Source of the DNA: JACKIP01 sp963710165 | Lineage (GTDB): Bacteria > Pseudomonadota > Alphaproteobacteria > Micavibrionales > Micavibrionaceae | NCBI GenBank assembly: GCA_963710165.1 | Contig: CAVPYZ010000004.1 | Coordinates: 682,001-746,000 of the forward strand | Direction of reading: 5' to 3' | Length of the DNA: 64,000 bases | Notes under the pieces: generated by a model | Told to the model about the DNA's origin: nothing | The model's database searches: none | The model's input: only the letters and a program-made list of their open reading frames with translations | Shown: in pieces, positions 8,771 through 17,622 of the stretch | Numbering within the stretch: the first letter of the stretch is position 1 | Layout of the letters: each line of letters begins with the position of its first letter | Program-made: the position numbers and the translations under genes

Positions 8771-8973
8771 GTATTCTGACTGCTCTCGCCTCATGTTAAT
8801 TTTATTATAGAGGAGACATTTATTCATGCTTCATTCGTTGCAGGTAGTTTAAACATAGTAATATGAATCTTTAGCAATATATTGCAATGTAGCACTTGAA
8901 TTTAGAAATAATATATCATATCAAAGCCTGTCATAATTTCAATCTTAAGTAGTTTCAAAGAAATGAATAAACT

Positions 8974-10695
8974 TTAATAAAGATCGGTTTCAATATTTAC
9001 TTTTGTTGAAGCAATTTCTGTATCTTTTAAGTCTAAGTACCAGAAATTCTGATTTTCATGGAAACCGTGATCTTTATAAAAATCCCTAACCATCATATTC
9101 TTGTTGGTTTCGATATATGATGCCCTTAATGTTTTTGCCGAACTCTGTTTCGCATAAGTAATTAGTGTATTAAGAAATGTCGTTTCGGCTTTGCGACCTA
9201 AGATACGACAACTCATAAGAAAAGTATCGATATAGAAGTCATCAGTTTTCTTATCAATAATAGCAACGCCTACTAGACCATATTCGCCATATTTATCTTT
9301 TAGCGTCATAGCAATAATGTCGTAATTGTCTGATTTACTAAAATTCGTTACTTCCTCCAGGGTTCGTCTTATTGTAGTAAGATTAAATTGATTTGTTTTA
9401 TTTATAAGCTGAGTAACACGACCTATATGTTGTGGTTTTGCTCTAAAAATAGACATTTTAAGATCTAAAGAAGATAGGAATTCCTCTTCCGACATATTCT
9501 TTTCAAGTTGTTTTCGTTTTTGGCTCGCCTGCATCATTGACGTTCTATTTAAATCCTCTTCGGTTAGCTTGTTTCTATCAAAAAGGTGTGTGTTTTTAAA
9601 AATATAAGGAAGCGCAGACAATTCTTCGGGGACAGTAAAAGTTACAACTTCAGGAAGCCGATCATTTACTTCAGCTATTTCCTTTGGATTATCATCAATA
9701 AAAACAAGTGCGTCTAAGCCAATGTTGAGATCTGTTGCAATCTTTTTGAGACTGTCTACTTTTGAATTCCAGTGTATTTGAAAAGATAAAAAGTCATCTC
9801 TTCTCAAGATCATTTCATCGTGCCGGTCAAGAACTTCAAAGAAATCAGATTCATTATTCTTACTTGCGACGGCAAGCATGACACCGTTTTTTTTCATAGA
9901 AAGAAGCATCTTTTGAAAATCTTTAAACGCGCTTCCAGGGAATTCATTGCTTAATTGAATGCCCTCAATTCCATCCTCCCCAGTGATGCCGCCCCACAAG
10001 GTATTATCTGCGTCTAAGACTATACATTTTTTAGAAGGAATATATTCCAACCTAATATTTCGTCCTATTTCTGTGGCTAATGCTTGCCAATATTCTTCTG
10101 TCCATGGCTGTCTATATAGATACCACTTTCTATGATCGTATACTTTTTTTCTGCCAAGCTCGTGTGTGATTGCAAAGAAATCTATAAATTTAAGTAAAGA
10201 TAATTCTTTTACACTTTCTTTCCAATATGTTCGAAGGCTTATAAAGTTTTGGATGTCTGTAAGCCCAGAAGCAGGATCGAGAGGTTGTAATTGCGGTAGA
10301 TTAGGATAGTCTGGAAAATTCGTTATAATCGTACCACTAAAATTTTGTCTTAATGTTTTTAACGATGACATTAGATCATCCAAAGCGCTCTTTATTTGAT
10401 TTGTCTTTTCAATATTCTCTCTAGTCAAGTCCTCTAGTCGCCATAAAATACAAATAACATCTGGCTTTGACGGAAAACAGGAGAGGGGATTTCTGCATAT
10501 TTGATGTATCTGATCAAACTCGGCAACATTTATTACAGGATTTTGAAATCCGTTCTCAAGTAAATAACAACCCAAATACGGTTCGATAGGTTCGGCAGTA
10601 ACAGTCGCGGCGACGCCTATATTTAAATCTATTTCATGAGTTTGATATTCTTTTTTATGCGTACGCCATTTTTTAAAAAAATGAAAAGATTGCAT
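8974..10695 (-). CDS. FkbH-like HAD-family glyceryl-ACP-type enzyme with GNAT-like C-terminus
   Basis: 573 residues of the FkbH (HAD subfamily IIIC) family. Known members convert 1,3-bisphosphoglycerate to a glyceryl thioester on a carrier protein and release phosphate. The HAD nucleophile motif is intact: VLDADNTLWGGITGEDG with D228-x-D230-x-T232, followed by LAVASKNNESDF and FIDDNPKEIAEV. The N-terminal 220 residues resemble the SGNH-like part of FkbH proteins; residues from about 410 (FRAKPQHIGRVTQLINKTNQ to FYKDHGF) look GNAT-like. The carrier protein lies immediately upstream on the same strand, the expected partner. The surrounding DNA is AT-rich. The actual acyl group is not provable from sequence. 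Confidence 0.85.
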   Translation of the reverse strand: MQSFHFFKKWRTHKKEYQTHEIDLNIGVAATVTAEPIEPYLGCYLLENGFQNPVINVAEFDQIHQICRNPLSCFPSKPDVICILWRLEDLTRENIEKTNQIKSALDDLMSSLKTLRQNFSGTIITNFPDYPNLPQLQPLDPASGLTDIQNFISLRTYWKESVKELSLLKFIDFFAITHELGRKKVYDHRKWYLYRQPWTEEYWQALATEIGRNIRLEYIPSKKCIVLDADNTLWGGITGEDGIEGIQLSNEFPGSAFKDFQKMLLSMKKNGVMLAVASKNNESDFFEVLDRHDEMILRRDDFLSFQIHWNSKVDSLKKIATDLNIGLDALVFIDDNPKEIAEVNDRLPEVVTFTVPEELSALPYIFKNTHLFDRNKLTEEDLNRTSMMQASQKRKQLEKNMSEEEFLSSLDLKMSIFRAKPQHIGRVTQLINKTNQFNLTTIRRTLEEVTNFSKSDNYDIIAMTLKDKYGEYGLVGVAIIDKKTDDFYIDTFLMSCRILGRKAETTFLNTLITYAKQSSAKTLRASYIETNKNMMVRDFYKDHGFHENQNFWYLDLKDTEIASTKVNIETDLY

Positions 10696-10710
10696 TAGAG
10701 ATCAACATTT

Positions 10711-10929
10711 TTACTTTTTAACATTGATTTCACTTCTACCCACACTGTTCATTTCTTCAATTTCTTTTGTTGTGAAATGAACATTATAAGTTGTTTCAAT
10801 AGCCGCAACCAAATGCATAGCAGTTAAGCTGTCCCATCCGGATGTATTTTTCGGCGATGTCTCATCATTAATTTGTTCTAAAGGAACCTCAATGATCTCT
10901 GCGAATAGGGCTTCTAGTTTTTCTGTCAT
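10711..10929 (-). CDS. Acyl carrier protein (3' end probably frameshifted)
   Basis: A 72-residue carrier protein with the phosphopantetheine site GWDSLTAMHLV (Ser34) and the helix-III segment FTTKEIEEMNSVG. It ends abnormally in RSEINVKK. If one of the two T residues at 10724-10725 (plus strand) is removed, the frame continues as RSEIMLKSKNVDL and stops at 10695-10697, where the stop shares a base with the fkbH ATG. That is a normal ACP ending and a normal coupled operon junction, so I suspect a one-base insertion, real or a sequencing error. It should carry the product of the FkbH-like enzyme. Confidence 0.85.
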   Translation of the reverse strand: MTEKLEALFAEIIEVPLEQINDETSPKNTSGWDSLTAMHLVAAIETTYNVHFTTKEIEEMNSVGRSEINVKK

Positions 10930-10947
10930 GTTTTTATCCAGCTATAA

Positions 10948-11724
10948 TTAATGATTAATAATTAAAAAGTAGAATATAAGTTCAAAAATTACAATATGTA
11001 TCACGTAAATTTCAAAGCTTTTGCGTCCTATGAAGCTGCATGCCTTTTCAACAATATCTTCTGGTCTCCTTCTAATAGAGTTTAATAGCAAGTATTTAAA
11101 ATTGTAGAGTATGTACATAATTAGGGCAGAGCCGATGGATATTATAAACGTTTCAAAATAAGAAAATCCGAAGACTATGTGGTTGAAGAATATATGCGCT
11201 AAGGTAGCGAATATAAAGAAAATGACAGGATCAACCTTGTCTTTACATTCCACTCTATTTCTTGCGATCCATCCGGCTATCGCCATTGTGAATGCAAGCG
11301 TTCCATATTCAAAAAAGATATTGAAAAAAGGAGCTGTGAAAATAAAGGCAAAGTTTATGTACCAGAAACGAAATTCACTTTTCAACAGAAAGCTTAATAA
11401 CGGAAGCAACAAAGCTCTTGTCATAATAAGTGTAATAAGAATATTTAGAGTTATTTTCTCTATCAAAAAGAAATGTATTAAAAATAACAGAATGGCTCCA
11501 GCCCATACTAGAGAGCTAAATTTATAACCGGCATTATAGCCGATTAAAACCAGAAATACGGGAACCACAATTCTGTCAGGAACACGTAGCCACAATTCAT
11601 TTGGCAAAAAATAATAACACATATGTCCAAAAAGCATGATGACAACAGTTAATGCCAACAAATCATAAGCAGTTAATTTAGAGAAAAGTTTTTGAAATAA
11701 AACAGGAGCCTGAAATGTATTCAT
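10948..11724 (-). CDS. TraX-family membrane protein, second paralogue
   Basis: 258 residues, about eight hydrophobic segments. It belongs to the TraX family, whose founding member acetylates the N-terminus of F-pilin at the membrane. It aligns by eye with the paralogue at 13143-13940: TAYDLLALTVVIM against TAHDLLKTFAIIT near the N-terminus, PVFLVLIGYN against PVWFFLIGYA, FFEYGTLAFTMAIAGWIAR against FFEYGAVGYMFALAGYMAR, and GRKSFEIYVIHI against GRRTLEIYVLHL near the end. At the Asp-His of the other copy (MIIDHAG) this one reads MLFGHMC, so a possibly catalytic Asp is lost while His stays. It precedes the ACP gene by 18 bases. Confidence 0.7.
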   Translation of the reverse strand: MNTFQAPVLFQKLFSKLTAYDLLALTVVIMLFGHMCYYFLPNELWLRVPDRIVVPVFLVLIGYNAGYKFSSLVWAGAILLFLIHFFLIEKITLNILITLIMTRALLLPLLSFLLKSEFRFWYINFAFIFTAPFFNIFFEYGTLAFTMAIAGWIARNRVECKDKVDPVIFFIFATLAHIFFNHIVFGFSYFETFIISIGSALIMYILYNFKYLLLNSIRRRPEDIVEKACSFIGRKSFEIYVIHIVIFELIFYFLIINH

Positions 11725-11793
11725 ATCTTAATTACTTTGACCGTTATTATTTAGAAAAGAAAATAGAAGAATTCATAAAACATCCTTATTATC

Positions 11794-12207
11794 TCAATTT
11801 TCTATAAATTCTATTATTCCATATCCATAAATTTTATAAAACGAGACAAGCTTATTTTGAAATAAGATAGCTGGCTTTGGTTCGCGTAAGCATACACATC
11901 TCAAACCGTTATCTTCTATAGATTTGATTGTCTCTATTAAGTTATTTGTTGTGTAACAAGAATGATAGAAAAGCTCATTATATTTCGAAATAAGATTATT
12001 TACTTTACTCTTCGTGGATCCTGGCGTGATTATCTCTATATCAGGGTCTGAGCTATGACAACACATAATCAAATTAACATCCTGAAGCGGATCGTATATT
12101 TTTTCACTAATATCATATTGGAGCAAAGAGAGTACCTTTAATGCTTCGTCTTCTTTGAAAACGGCTAATCCAAAATGGTGAAACTTTAAATTACTAAGCA
12201 GTTTCAT
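11794..12207 (-). CDS. VOC-fold (glyoxalase/epimerase-like) protein
   Basis: 137 residues resembling the vicinal-oxygen-chelate superfamily of methylmalonyl-CoA epimerases, glyoxalase I and dioxygenases. Candidate metal ligands fall in the expected order: His in KFHHFGLAV, Glu in DIEIITPG, His in LFYHSCYTT and Glu in GIIEFIEN at the C-terminus. The start overlaps the stop of the methyltransferase gene by four bases (ATGA), so the two are coupled. In this operon it could epimerise or isomerise the carrier-bound acyl group; that is inference, and the substrate is unknown. Confidence 0.65.
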   Translation of the reverse strand: MKLLSNLKFHHFGLAVFKEDEALKVLSLLQYDISEKIYDPLQDVNLIMCCHSSDPDIEIITPGSTKSKVNNLISKYNELFYHSCYTTNNLIETIKSIEDNGLRCVCLREPKPAILFQNKLVSFYKIYGYGIIEFIEN

Positions 12208-13139
12208 TTTAAAGGCTTTAAAACGTACGCTACATTAATTGATAATTTCAGTTTTTTAGTTTCTTCAAGTGACTTTCCTTCGTAAGGTACAATCAATTCC
12301 TTATCAATTTCAAAGCCGCATTGGTTGAACATTTCTTCTATTTCTTCTGTCGTTTCGAATAAATAAATATGATCAATTGCAGGCGCATTTATACAGGTTG
12401 TTACAAACACATAAGCATCGTCTTTAGCAATACGTCTAATTTCTCTCATAAAAGCATCAGGCTTTTCGACATGCTCTAGCACTTCTCCCATTATAACAGC
12501 ATCGAAACTTTTATCTTTTAAGTCAGAGTTTAAGAAATCTTCACAGATCATGTTGTATTTGTTTTTTATTTCAGGACAAAAGAAATTGATAATGTCTTTT
12601 GTCATTTTTATGCTTGTTTCACTAATGTCTAATCCCGTGAAATTCTCAAAACTTGTTTCTTGTATAGATCGCATAATATAATAACCATGCCCGGGACCAA
12701 TATCTAAATAATTCCCTTTTTTATCTTTAGGCAATGTCTCTAAGAAAAAATGCCTCATCTTGGCATGGTTTGGCCATAAAAAAGATGTAATAGCAAGTCC
12801 ATACATATAATTGCTCATATAATTATCATCAAAGTAAACATCTGATGCAACATCATCGAAACTTTTATTTCTATATGACCCATGCTTAAGAAAATATATT
12901 TGTTCTCGAATTGTATCTCCAACAATGACTAGATACGAATTTGCCAATTCTTCGATCGTAAGCCCCTGTTTTTCACAATATTCTAGATATGTATTTAAAA
13001 GATTGGCATCATCTTCAGTTAATTGCGCAAAAGCATTATAAAGAAAGCTTTGATGCATTGCATTTTTAAATACAATTTTATCATAAAGATCTTGAACTTT
13101 TTCTGAAATATTTTCTTTGATTATAATACTCATGCCCAC
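12204..13139 (-). CDS. SAM-dependent methyltransferase
   Basis: 311 residues. A class I methyltransferase domain occupies the C-terminal half: motif I YLDIGPGHGYYI near residue 143, the acidic end of strand 2 in FTGLDIS, and the motif IV region DAVIMGEVLEHVEKPDAFM. The N-terminal 110 residues are helical and not recognised. It begins three bases after the stop of the first TraX-like gene and overlaps the VOC gene. In the cassette it is the likely O- or C-methylating step, but the acceptor cannot be named. Codon use is AT-rich like its downstream neighbours. Confidence 0.8.
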   Translation of the reverse strand: MGMSIIIKENISEKVQDLYDKIVFKNAMHQSFLYNAFAQLTEDDANLLNTYLEYCEKQGLTIEELANSYLVIVGDTIREQIYFLKHGSYRNKSFDDVASDVYFDDNYMSNYMYGLAITSFLWPNHAKMRHFFLETLPKDKKGNYLDIGPGHGYYIMRSIQETSFENFTGLDISETSIKMTKDIINFFCPEIKNKYNMICEDFLNSDLKDKSFDAVIMGEVLEHVEKPDAFMREIRRIAKDDAYVFVTTCINAPAIDHIYLFETTEEIEEMFNQCGFEIDKELIVPYEGKSLEETKKLKLSINVAYVLKPLK

Positions 13140-13142
13140 TCC

Positions 13143-13940
13143 TCAAAAGTTATAAAAATTAATGTACATGAAAAGAAGAAGATGTAGAACATAAATCTCT
13201 AGTGTTCTGCGTCCTGTTAAAAATAACGGATATTTGATGACGGATAAAAAGGTGCTCTTTCTTTCAAAAGTGTGTGGTTTGAAATGGATAAGCGGCAAAC
13301 AGACGCACGTTAGCATTAAGAACAAAAATCCGGTATTGAGAGTATCAAACCCGATCTCATACCACATCATCGCTGTATAAGCGGTTACGGATAACATCAT
13401 AAAACCATATATTTGCGTTATTGATATGTTATCCAAGCTGTCTTTACGTCGCGCCATATAACCTGCCAGGGCAAACATGTATCCAACTGCGCCATATTCA
13501 AAAAAGAATTTCGAGGGAATAATAAGGAGCGCCAGAAGCCAGAATACACCGATTAGTTTTTCAAAATCCATGGTGGCGCGTTTCATGACGAAACCACGCG
13601 ATAATCGTATTACCAGAAACATAAAAATAATGTTGAGCGGTAAAAGTGAAATACCGTTTTGCGGGCTGAGGTCATATTTCATATAGGCCATTCCCCCCAA
13701 TAATATAAACCCCCAAACCCACAAACGTATTTCGGCTTTTGAATGAAGTGCATAGCCAATTAGAAAAAACCATACAGGTGAAGATAAACGCCCGATCAGG
13801 CGCATTTCTTCTTGATTGTCAAAGAAGAAAAACCCCGCATGATCAATAATCATTGTAATAATCGCAAAGGTTTTAAGAAGATCATGCGCCGTTACATCGG
13901 GGGAAATATCTGTGCGGAAAAGATTGAAATTCATGTTCAT
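13143..13940 (-). CDS. TraX-family membrane protein, first paralogue
   Basis: 265 residues, about eight membrane segments. It has the TraX-type N-terminal pattern TAHDLLKTFAIITMIIDHAG with an Asp-His pair, then GRLSSPVWFFLIGYALHSKA, an FFEYGAVGYMFALAGYMARR segment in the middle and GRRTLEIYVLHLLLF near the end. F-plasmid TraX acetylates pilin; chromosomal relatives are mostly unstudied and may modify surface proteins or glycans. It starts 20 bases after priA and heads the run of cassette genes on the same strand. Its base composition is closer to priA than to the genes after it, so it may be the older resident. Confidence 0.75.
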   Translation of the reverse strand: MNMNFNLFRTDISPDVTAHDLLKTFAIITMIIDHAGFFFFDNQEEMRLIGRLSSPVWFFLIGYALHSKAEIRLWVWGFILLGGMAYMKYDLSPQNGISLLPLNIIFMFLVIRLSRGFVMKRATMDFEKLIGVFWLLALLIIPSKFFFEYGAVGYMFALAGYMARRKDSLDNISITQIYGFMMLSVTAYTAMMWYEIGFDTLNTGFLFLMLTCVCLPLIHFKPHTFERKSTFLSVIKYPLFLTGRRTLEIYVLHLLLFMYINFYNF

Positions 13941-13960
13941 ATATGACCCTTAGCCAGATT

Positions 13961-16165
13961 TTATAAAAAGCTTTGCGGGTCAATATCGATCTGTACGCGC
14001 ACTGTCGATGGCACTTTAACGTTTTCAACCCAGTATTTGACCGTCTTTTGAATATGCAGTTTTTTGTCTGCAATCACAAGCAAACGAAAGCGGTATTTAT
14101 CTCTTAATTTAGATAGCGGAGCAGGGGCAGGGCCCAAAACCTGTATCTGGTCATGCTTTGGCGCGGCGATGGACAAATCGCGAGCGCTTTGCAATGTCTG
14201 CTTTTCATTACTTCCACTAATAATGAGGGAGACCAAACGACTATAGGGTGGCATAAAGGCATTTTTACGCGCATCCGCCTCTGCTTCTAAAAAACCGTCA
14301 CGGCCGCCATTGGCAAGAGCTTGTATTACGGCATTATCAGGCATCCATGTCTGGATAAAAACCTGTCCCGCATCTTGTTTGGTTTTTGCTTCACGTCCCG
14401 CACGTCCTGCGACCTGATGCAACAGATGGTACGTTTTTTCTGTGGCACGAAGATCACCCCCATCCAGCCCCAAATCGGCATCAACAACACCTACGCAAGT
14501 CAGTTTGGGAAAATGATGACCTTTGGCAACAATTTGCGTCCCTATAATAATATCAATCTCATTATTCTTAATACGGTCTAGGGCGGCGCTCAAAACACTG
14601 GGATCATCCGTCACATCACTCGCTAAAAGTTCAATTCTTTTATCAGGAAAATATTCCTTAGCCTCTTCTGCGATACGCTCGACTCCGGGACCGCACGCTG
14701 TTAGGGAATCATTTTCGCCGCATGATGGGCATGTATTAATGACTTTTAAATAATGTCCACAATGATGACATAAAAGCTGGCGTTTATTTTTGTGCATTGT
14801 GAGCCACGCCGAACAACTGGGACATTCAAAACGATGTCCGCAGGCACGGCATAGAGTTAAAGGGGCATAACCGCGCCTATTCAAAAATAGCAATCCCTGT
14901 TCGTTTTTTTCAAGCGCGGCGAATAATGCGTCTTTCAAGGGTGTTGATATGAAGTAACCCGTATTTTCAGGCTTATGTTCGCGCATATCGACGATATGAA
15001 TATCTGGTAATAAAGCGCCCCCGAAGCGCTCTGGAATTTGTAAATGTTTATATCGCCCTTCCCACACATTCTGAATTGTTTCCAAAGACGGGGTGGCAGA
15101 GACAAGACAAATAGGAATATTTTCAATGTGGGCGCGCAATACCGCCATATCACGCGCATTATATATAACCTGATCTTCTTGTTTATAGGCGGGGTCATGC
15201 TCTTCATCTACGATGATTAACCCCAAGTCTTGATAAGGGAGAAGGAGGGATGATCTGGCCCCTACGATAACTTTCGTTTCTCCGGTAACAACGCCGCGCC
15301 ATGTTTTACGACGCTGTGCCGGGGTAAGGGCGGAGTGCCATAGAGCCGGAGCGCAACCAAAGCGTTTTTTAAATCTGTCTAGAAAAGCATTTGATAGCGC
15401 GATTTCAGGAAGCATGATAACGACCTGTTTTTCTTGTTTTAATGCCTCTGCTACAGCTTCAAAATAAACTTCGGTTTTACCCGATCCTGTCACACCGTCA
15501 AGCAACGCGCAGGAATAGGACTTTTTTCTTATATTATCTATAAGTGCTAGCGCAGCGTTATTTTGCTCTTCTGATAATCCAAAACTGGATAGGGTCGGAT
15601 CTGGATGTATGCATGGTGCAGGCGAATATACAGAAATAATTTCAAGCACATTATTTTTAACAAGCGTCTTTAACCTTGCAGGGCTATAAGACGCTTTAGA
15701 TTTTAACTGTGCGGCTGTTTGCGCGCCATGTTTTCTGAGTATTTTTAAAAGGTCGCTATGGGCTTCTTCATCCTCAGAAGAGGGCGTTTTAATTTGATAT
15801 CCTGTTACGCCTTTCTCGGGCGCGAAAGCTTTTGGCGCGGACAAGCTCATCTTTAATACTGCGCCAAGGGGGGCAAGCGTATAAGCCGCAAGCCTTTGTA
15901 AAAACTCCATATGTGTTTTTGAAAGCGGGGGCAGATCAAAAACCTGTATAATCTCTTTCAACTTTGCGCTTTTCGGTGGTTCTTCGGATTGTTCCCACAC
16001 TACACCAAATGATTTACGATTATTCAAAGGCACCTCGACAAACATCCCGACCTCCGGCATTTCCACGCCTTCGGGCAAAGCGTAGCTATAGGCTTTATCA
16101 ATAAATGTCGCCGGCAAAACACAGACACTTTTCCGCTCTTGCAAAAATAAATCAGAGGTGGTCAT
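13961..16165 (-). CDS. priA: Primosomal replication helicase PriA (N')
   Basis: 734 residues, full length. PriA binds abandoned forks and D-loops and reloads the replicative helicase. It has the N-terminal DNA-binding domain (KAYSYALPEGVEMPEVGMFV), Walker A GVTGSGKTEVYF near residue 222, the DEEH box in IIVDEEHDPAYKQED near 320, and eight zinc-binding cysteines between about residues 432 and 490 (CRACGHRFECPSC, CHHCGHYLKVINTCPSCGEN). Helicase motif VAGRAGR lies further on. It is divergent from the aldolase gene, 36 bases away. Confidence 0.97.
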   Translation of the reverse strand: MTTSDLFLQERKSVCVLPATFIDKAYSYALPEGVEMPEVGMFVEVPLNNRKSFGVVWEQSEEPPKSAKLKEIIQVFDLPPLSKTHMEFLQRLAAYTLAPLGAVLKMSLSAPKAFAPEKGVTGYQIKTPSSEDEEAHSDLLKILRKHGAQTAAQLKSKASYSPARLKTLVKNNVLEIISVYSPAPCIHPDPTLSSFGLSEEQNNAALALIDNIRKKSYSCALLDGVTGSGKTEVYFEAVAEALKQEKQVVIMLPEIALSNAFLDRFKKRFGCAPALWHSALTPAQRRKTWRGVVTGETKVIVGARSSLLLPYQDLGLIIVDEEHDPAYKQEDQVIYNARDMAVLRAHIENIPICLVSATPSLETIQNVWEGRYKHLQIPERFGGALLPDIHIVDMREHKPENTGYFISTPLKDALFAALEKNEQGLLFLNRRGYAPLTLCRACGHRFECPSCSAWLTMHKNKRQLLCHHCGHYLKVINTCPSCGENDSLTACGPGVERIAEEAKEYFPDKRIELLASDVTDDPSVLSAALDRIKNNEIDIIIGTQIVAKGHHFPKLTCVGVVDADLGLDGGDLRATEKTYHLLHQVAGRAGREAKTKQDAGQVFIQTWMPDNAVIQALANGGRDGFLEAEADARKNAFMPPYSRLVSLIISGSNEKQTLQSARDLSIAAPKHDQIQVLGPAPAPLSKLRDKYRFRLLVIADKKLHIQKTVKYWVENVKVPSTVRVQIDIDPQSFL

Positions 16166-16201
16166 ATGTGTCAGAATAACGAAAAATCAAAGGAATGACA
16201 T

Positions 16202-16855
16202 ATGAAATTTTTTGCCGATACATCTGATATAGACGAAATTAAAGATCTGGATAGCACAGGGCTTTTGGACGGTGTCACCACCAATCCCAGTCTGATTGCA
16301 AAAAGCGGTAAAGAGTTTTTGCCTTTAATTGCAGATATTTGCAAAATTGTTGAAGGTCCGGTTAGTGCGGAAGTGGCGGCAACTGATTATGAGACCATGA
16401 TGAAGGAAGCAGAGAAGCTGGCAAAAATTGCCGAAAACATTGCTGTGAAGCTACCCCTTACAGAAGCGGGATTAAAGGTTTGTAAAAATCTGAGTGATAA
16501 CGGTACCATGACAAATGTCACGCTTTGTTTTTCTGCGGGACAGGCGCTGTTGGCGGCAAAGGCGGGCGCGTCTTTTATCTCTCCTTTCGTTGGGCGTCTG
16601 GATGATATCTGCCTGAATGGTATGGAACTGATTGAAGATATTGTTACGATCTATGATAACTACGCTTTTGAAACGGAAGTTCTTGTCGCCTCCGTCCGTA
16701 ACCCGATGCATATCATTGACAGTGCGCGCCTTGGCGCTGATGTTGTGACATGTCCGGCGAAGGTGATTAAACAGCTCTATAAACACCCGCTGACGGATAA
16801 AGGCTTGGCTGCATTTGTCGAAGACTGGAAGAGTACAGGACAGAGCATTCTATAA
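16202..16855 (+). CDS. fsa: Fructose-6-phosphate aldolase / small transaldolase
   Basis: 217 residues, the length of the small transaldolase (Fsa/TalC) group. MKFFADTSDIDEIKDLDSTG and DGVTTNPSLIAKSGK are typical, and the Schiff-base lysine lies in NIAVKLPLTEAGLKV. It either cleaves or forms fructose 6-phosphate from dihydroxyacetone and glyceraldehyde 3-phosphate, or acts as a transaldolase; sequence alone does not separate the two. It is divergent from priA. Confidence 0.92.
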   Translation: MKFFADTSDIDEIKDLDSTGLLDGVTTNPSLIAKSGKEFLPLIADICKIVEGPVSAEVAATDYETMMKEAEKLAKIAENIAVKLPLTEAGLKVCKNLSDNGTMTNVTLCFSAGQALLAAKAGASFISPFVGRLDDICLNGMELIEDIVTIYDNYAFETEVLVASVRNPMHIIDSARLGADVVTCPAKVIKQLYKHPLTDKGLAAFVEDWKSTGQSIL

Positions 16856-16938
16856 AATGCCAATGGCTACATTTTATCATTCAAATTTTGCTCATTTTTT
16901 GATATACTCGTAGCTCAAATTTAAATTAAGAATTGCTT

Positions 16939-17139
16939 ATGGATGATGAAGAGCAGGTTCGCGAGACGTTAATCGAGCGTGAACTGGAACATAAAGATCT
17001 GGATGAAACAATTGCGCGGCTGATCGACACGCCGCCTGTAAACTTTTTGCAATTACAGCGCCTAAAGAAGCGAAAATTGCAATTGAAAGATGAAATATCC
17101 AAATTAAAAAGCGCGCTTTTGCCGGATATTATTGCATGA
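16939..17139 (+). CDS. DUF465 / YdcH-family small coiled-coil protein
   Basis: 66 residues from the ATG at 16939; an upstream TTG at 16933 gives two extra residues but is unlikely. It is highly charged and helical: LEHKDLDETIARLIDTPPVN, a break, then QLQRLKKRKLQLKDEISKLK. This is the YdcH (DUF465) pattern, a short helical hairpin common in proteobacteria without an assigned role. Its stop overlaps the start of purE (ATGA at 17136-17139), so it is translationally coupled to purE. Confidence 0.85.
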   Translation: MDDEEQVRETLIERELEHKDLDETIARLIDTPPVNFLQLQRLKKRKLQLKDEISKLKSALLPDIIA

Positions 17140-17621
17140 GCGTAACTCCGCAAATCGCCATTATCATGGGCTCCCAGTCTGATTATCCAACGATGCAGCA
17201 GACCGAGCTTATATTGAAAGAGCTTGATATTTCATGTGACGTGCGGATCATTTCTGCCCATCGTACGCCAGATCGTATGGTTAATTTTGCCAAAAGCGCG
17301 CGTGATGAAGGATTTAAAGTGATTATTGCCGGGGCTGGCGGCGCGGCGCATCTACCGGGCATGGTGGCCAGCATGACAACCCTCCCTGTTTTAGGTGTTC
17401 CGATTAAAAGTAAAGCCTTGAAGGGGATGGATAGTTTATTGTCCATTGTTCAAATGCCGGGCGGCATTCCTGTCGGGACGTTTGCGATTGGTACATCGGG
17501 TGCGAAGAACGCAGCGCTGTTTGCGGCATCTATACTATCACTAGAAAATCATGATATTGCGGACAGATTATCAAATTGGCGTGCGGAGCAATCCGCTAGC
17601 ATCAAAGATAAACCTGTTTAG
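17136..17621 (+). CDS. purE: N5-carboxyaminoimidazole ribonucleotide mutase
   Basis: 161 residues, class I PurE, which converts N5-CAIR to CAIR in purine synthesis. It has the phosphate-binding N-terminus IMGSQSDYPTM, the catalytic SAHRTPDRMVNFAKSA, GAGGAAHLPGMVASMTTLPV and the C-terminal VQMPGGIPVGTFAIG. The usual partner purK does not follow; instead the gene ends one base before the convergent rimK-like gene. Confidence 0.96.
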   Translation: MSVTPQIAIIMGSQSDYPTMQQTELILKELDISCDVRIISAHRTPDRMVNFAKSARDEGFKVIIAGAGGAAHLPGMVASMTTLPVLGVPIKSKALKGMDSLLSIVQMPGGIPVGTFAIGTSGAKNAALFAASILSLENHDIADRLSNWRAEQSASIKDKPV

Positions 17622-17622
17622 T

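Noticed and set aside
8826..8852. Eight-codon frame with a GGAG site between hom and fkbH, as a possible leader peptide
   Set aside because: The downstream gene is on the other strand, and no attenuator or regulated gene follows.
11177..11527. 116-codon plus-strand frame inside the second TraX-like gene
   Set aside because: Antisense shadow of a membrane-protein gene; Lys/Asn-rich and without family features.
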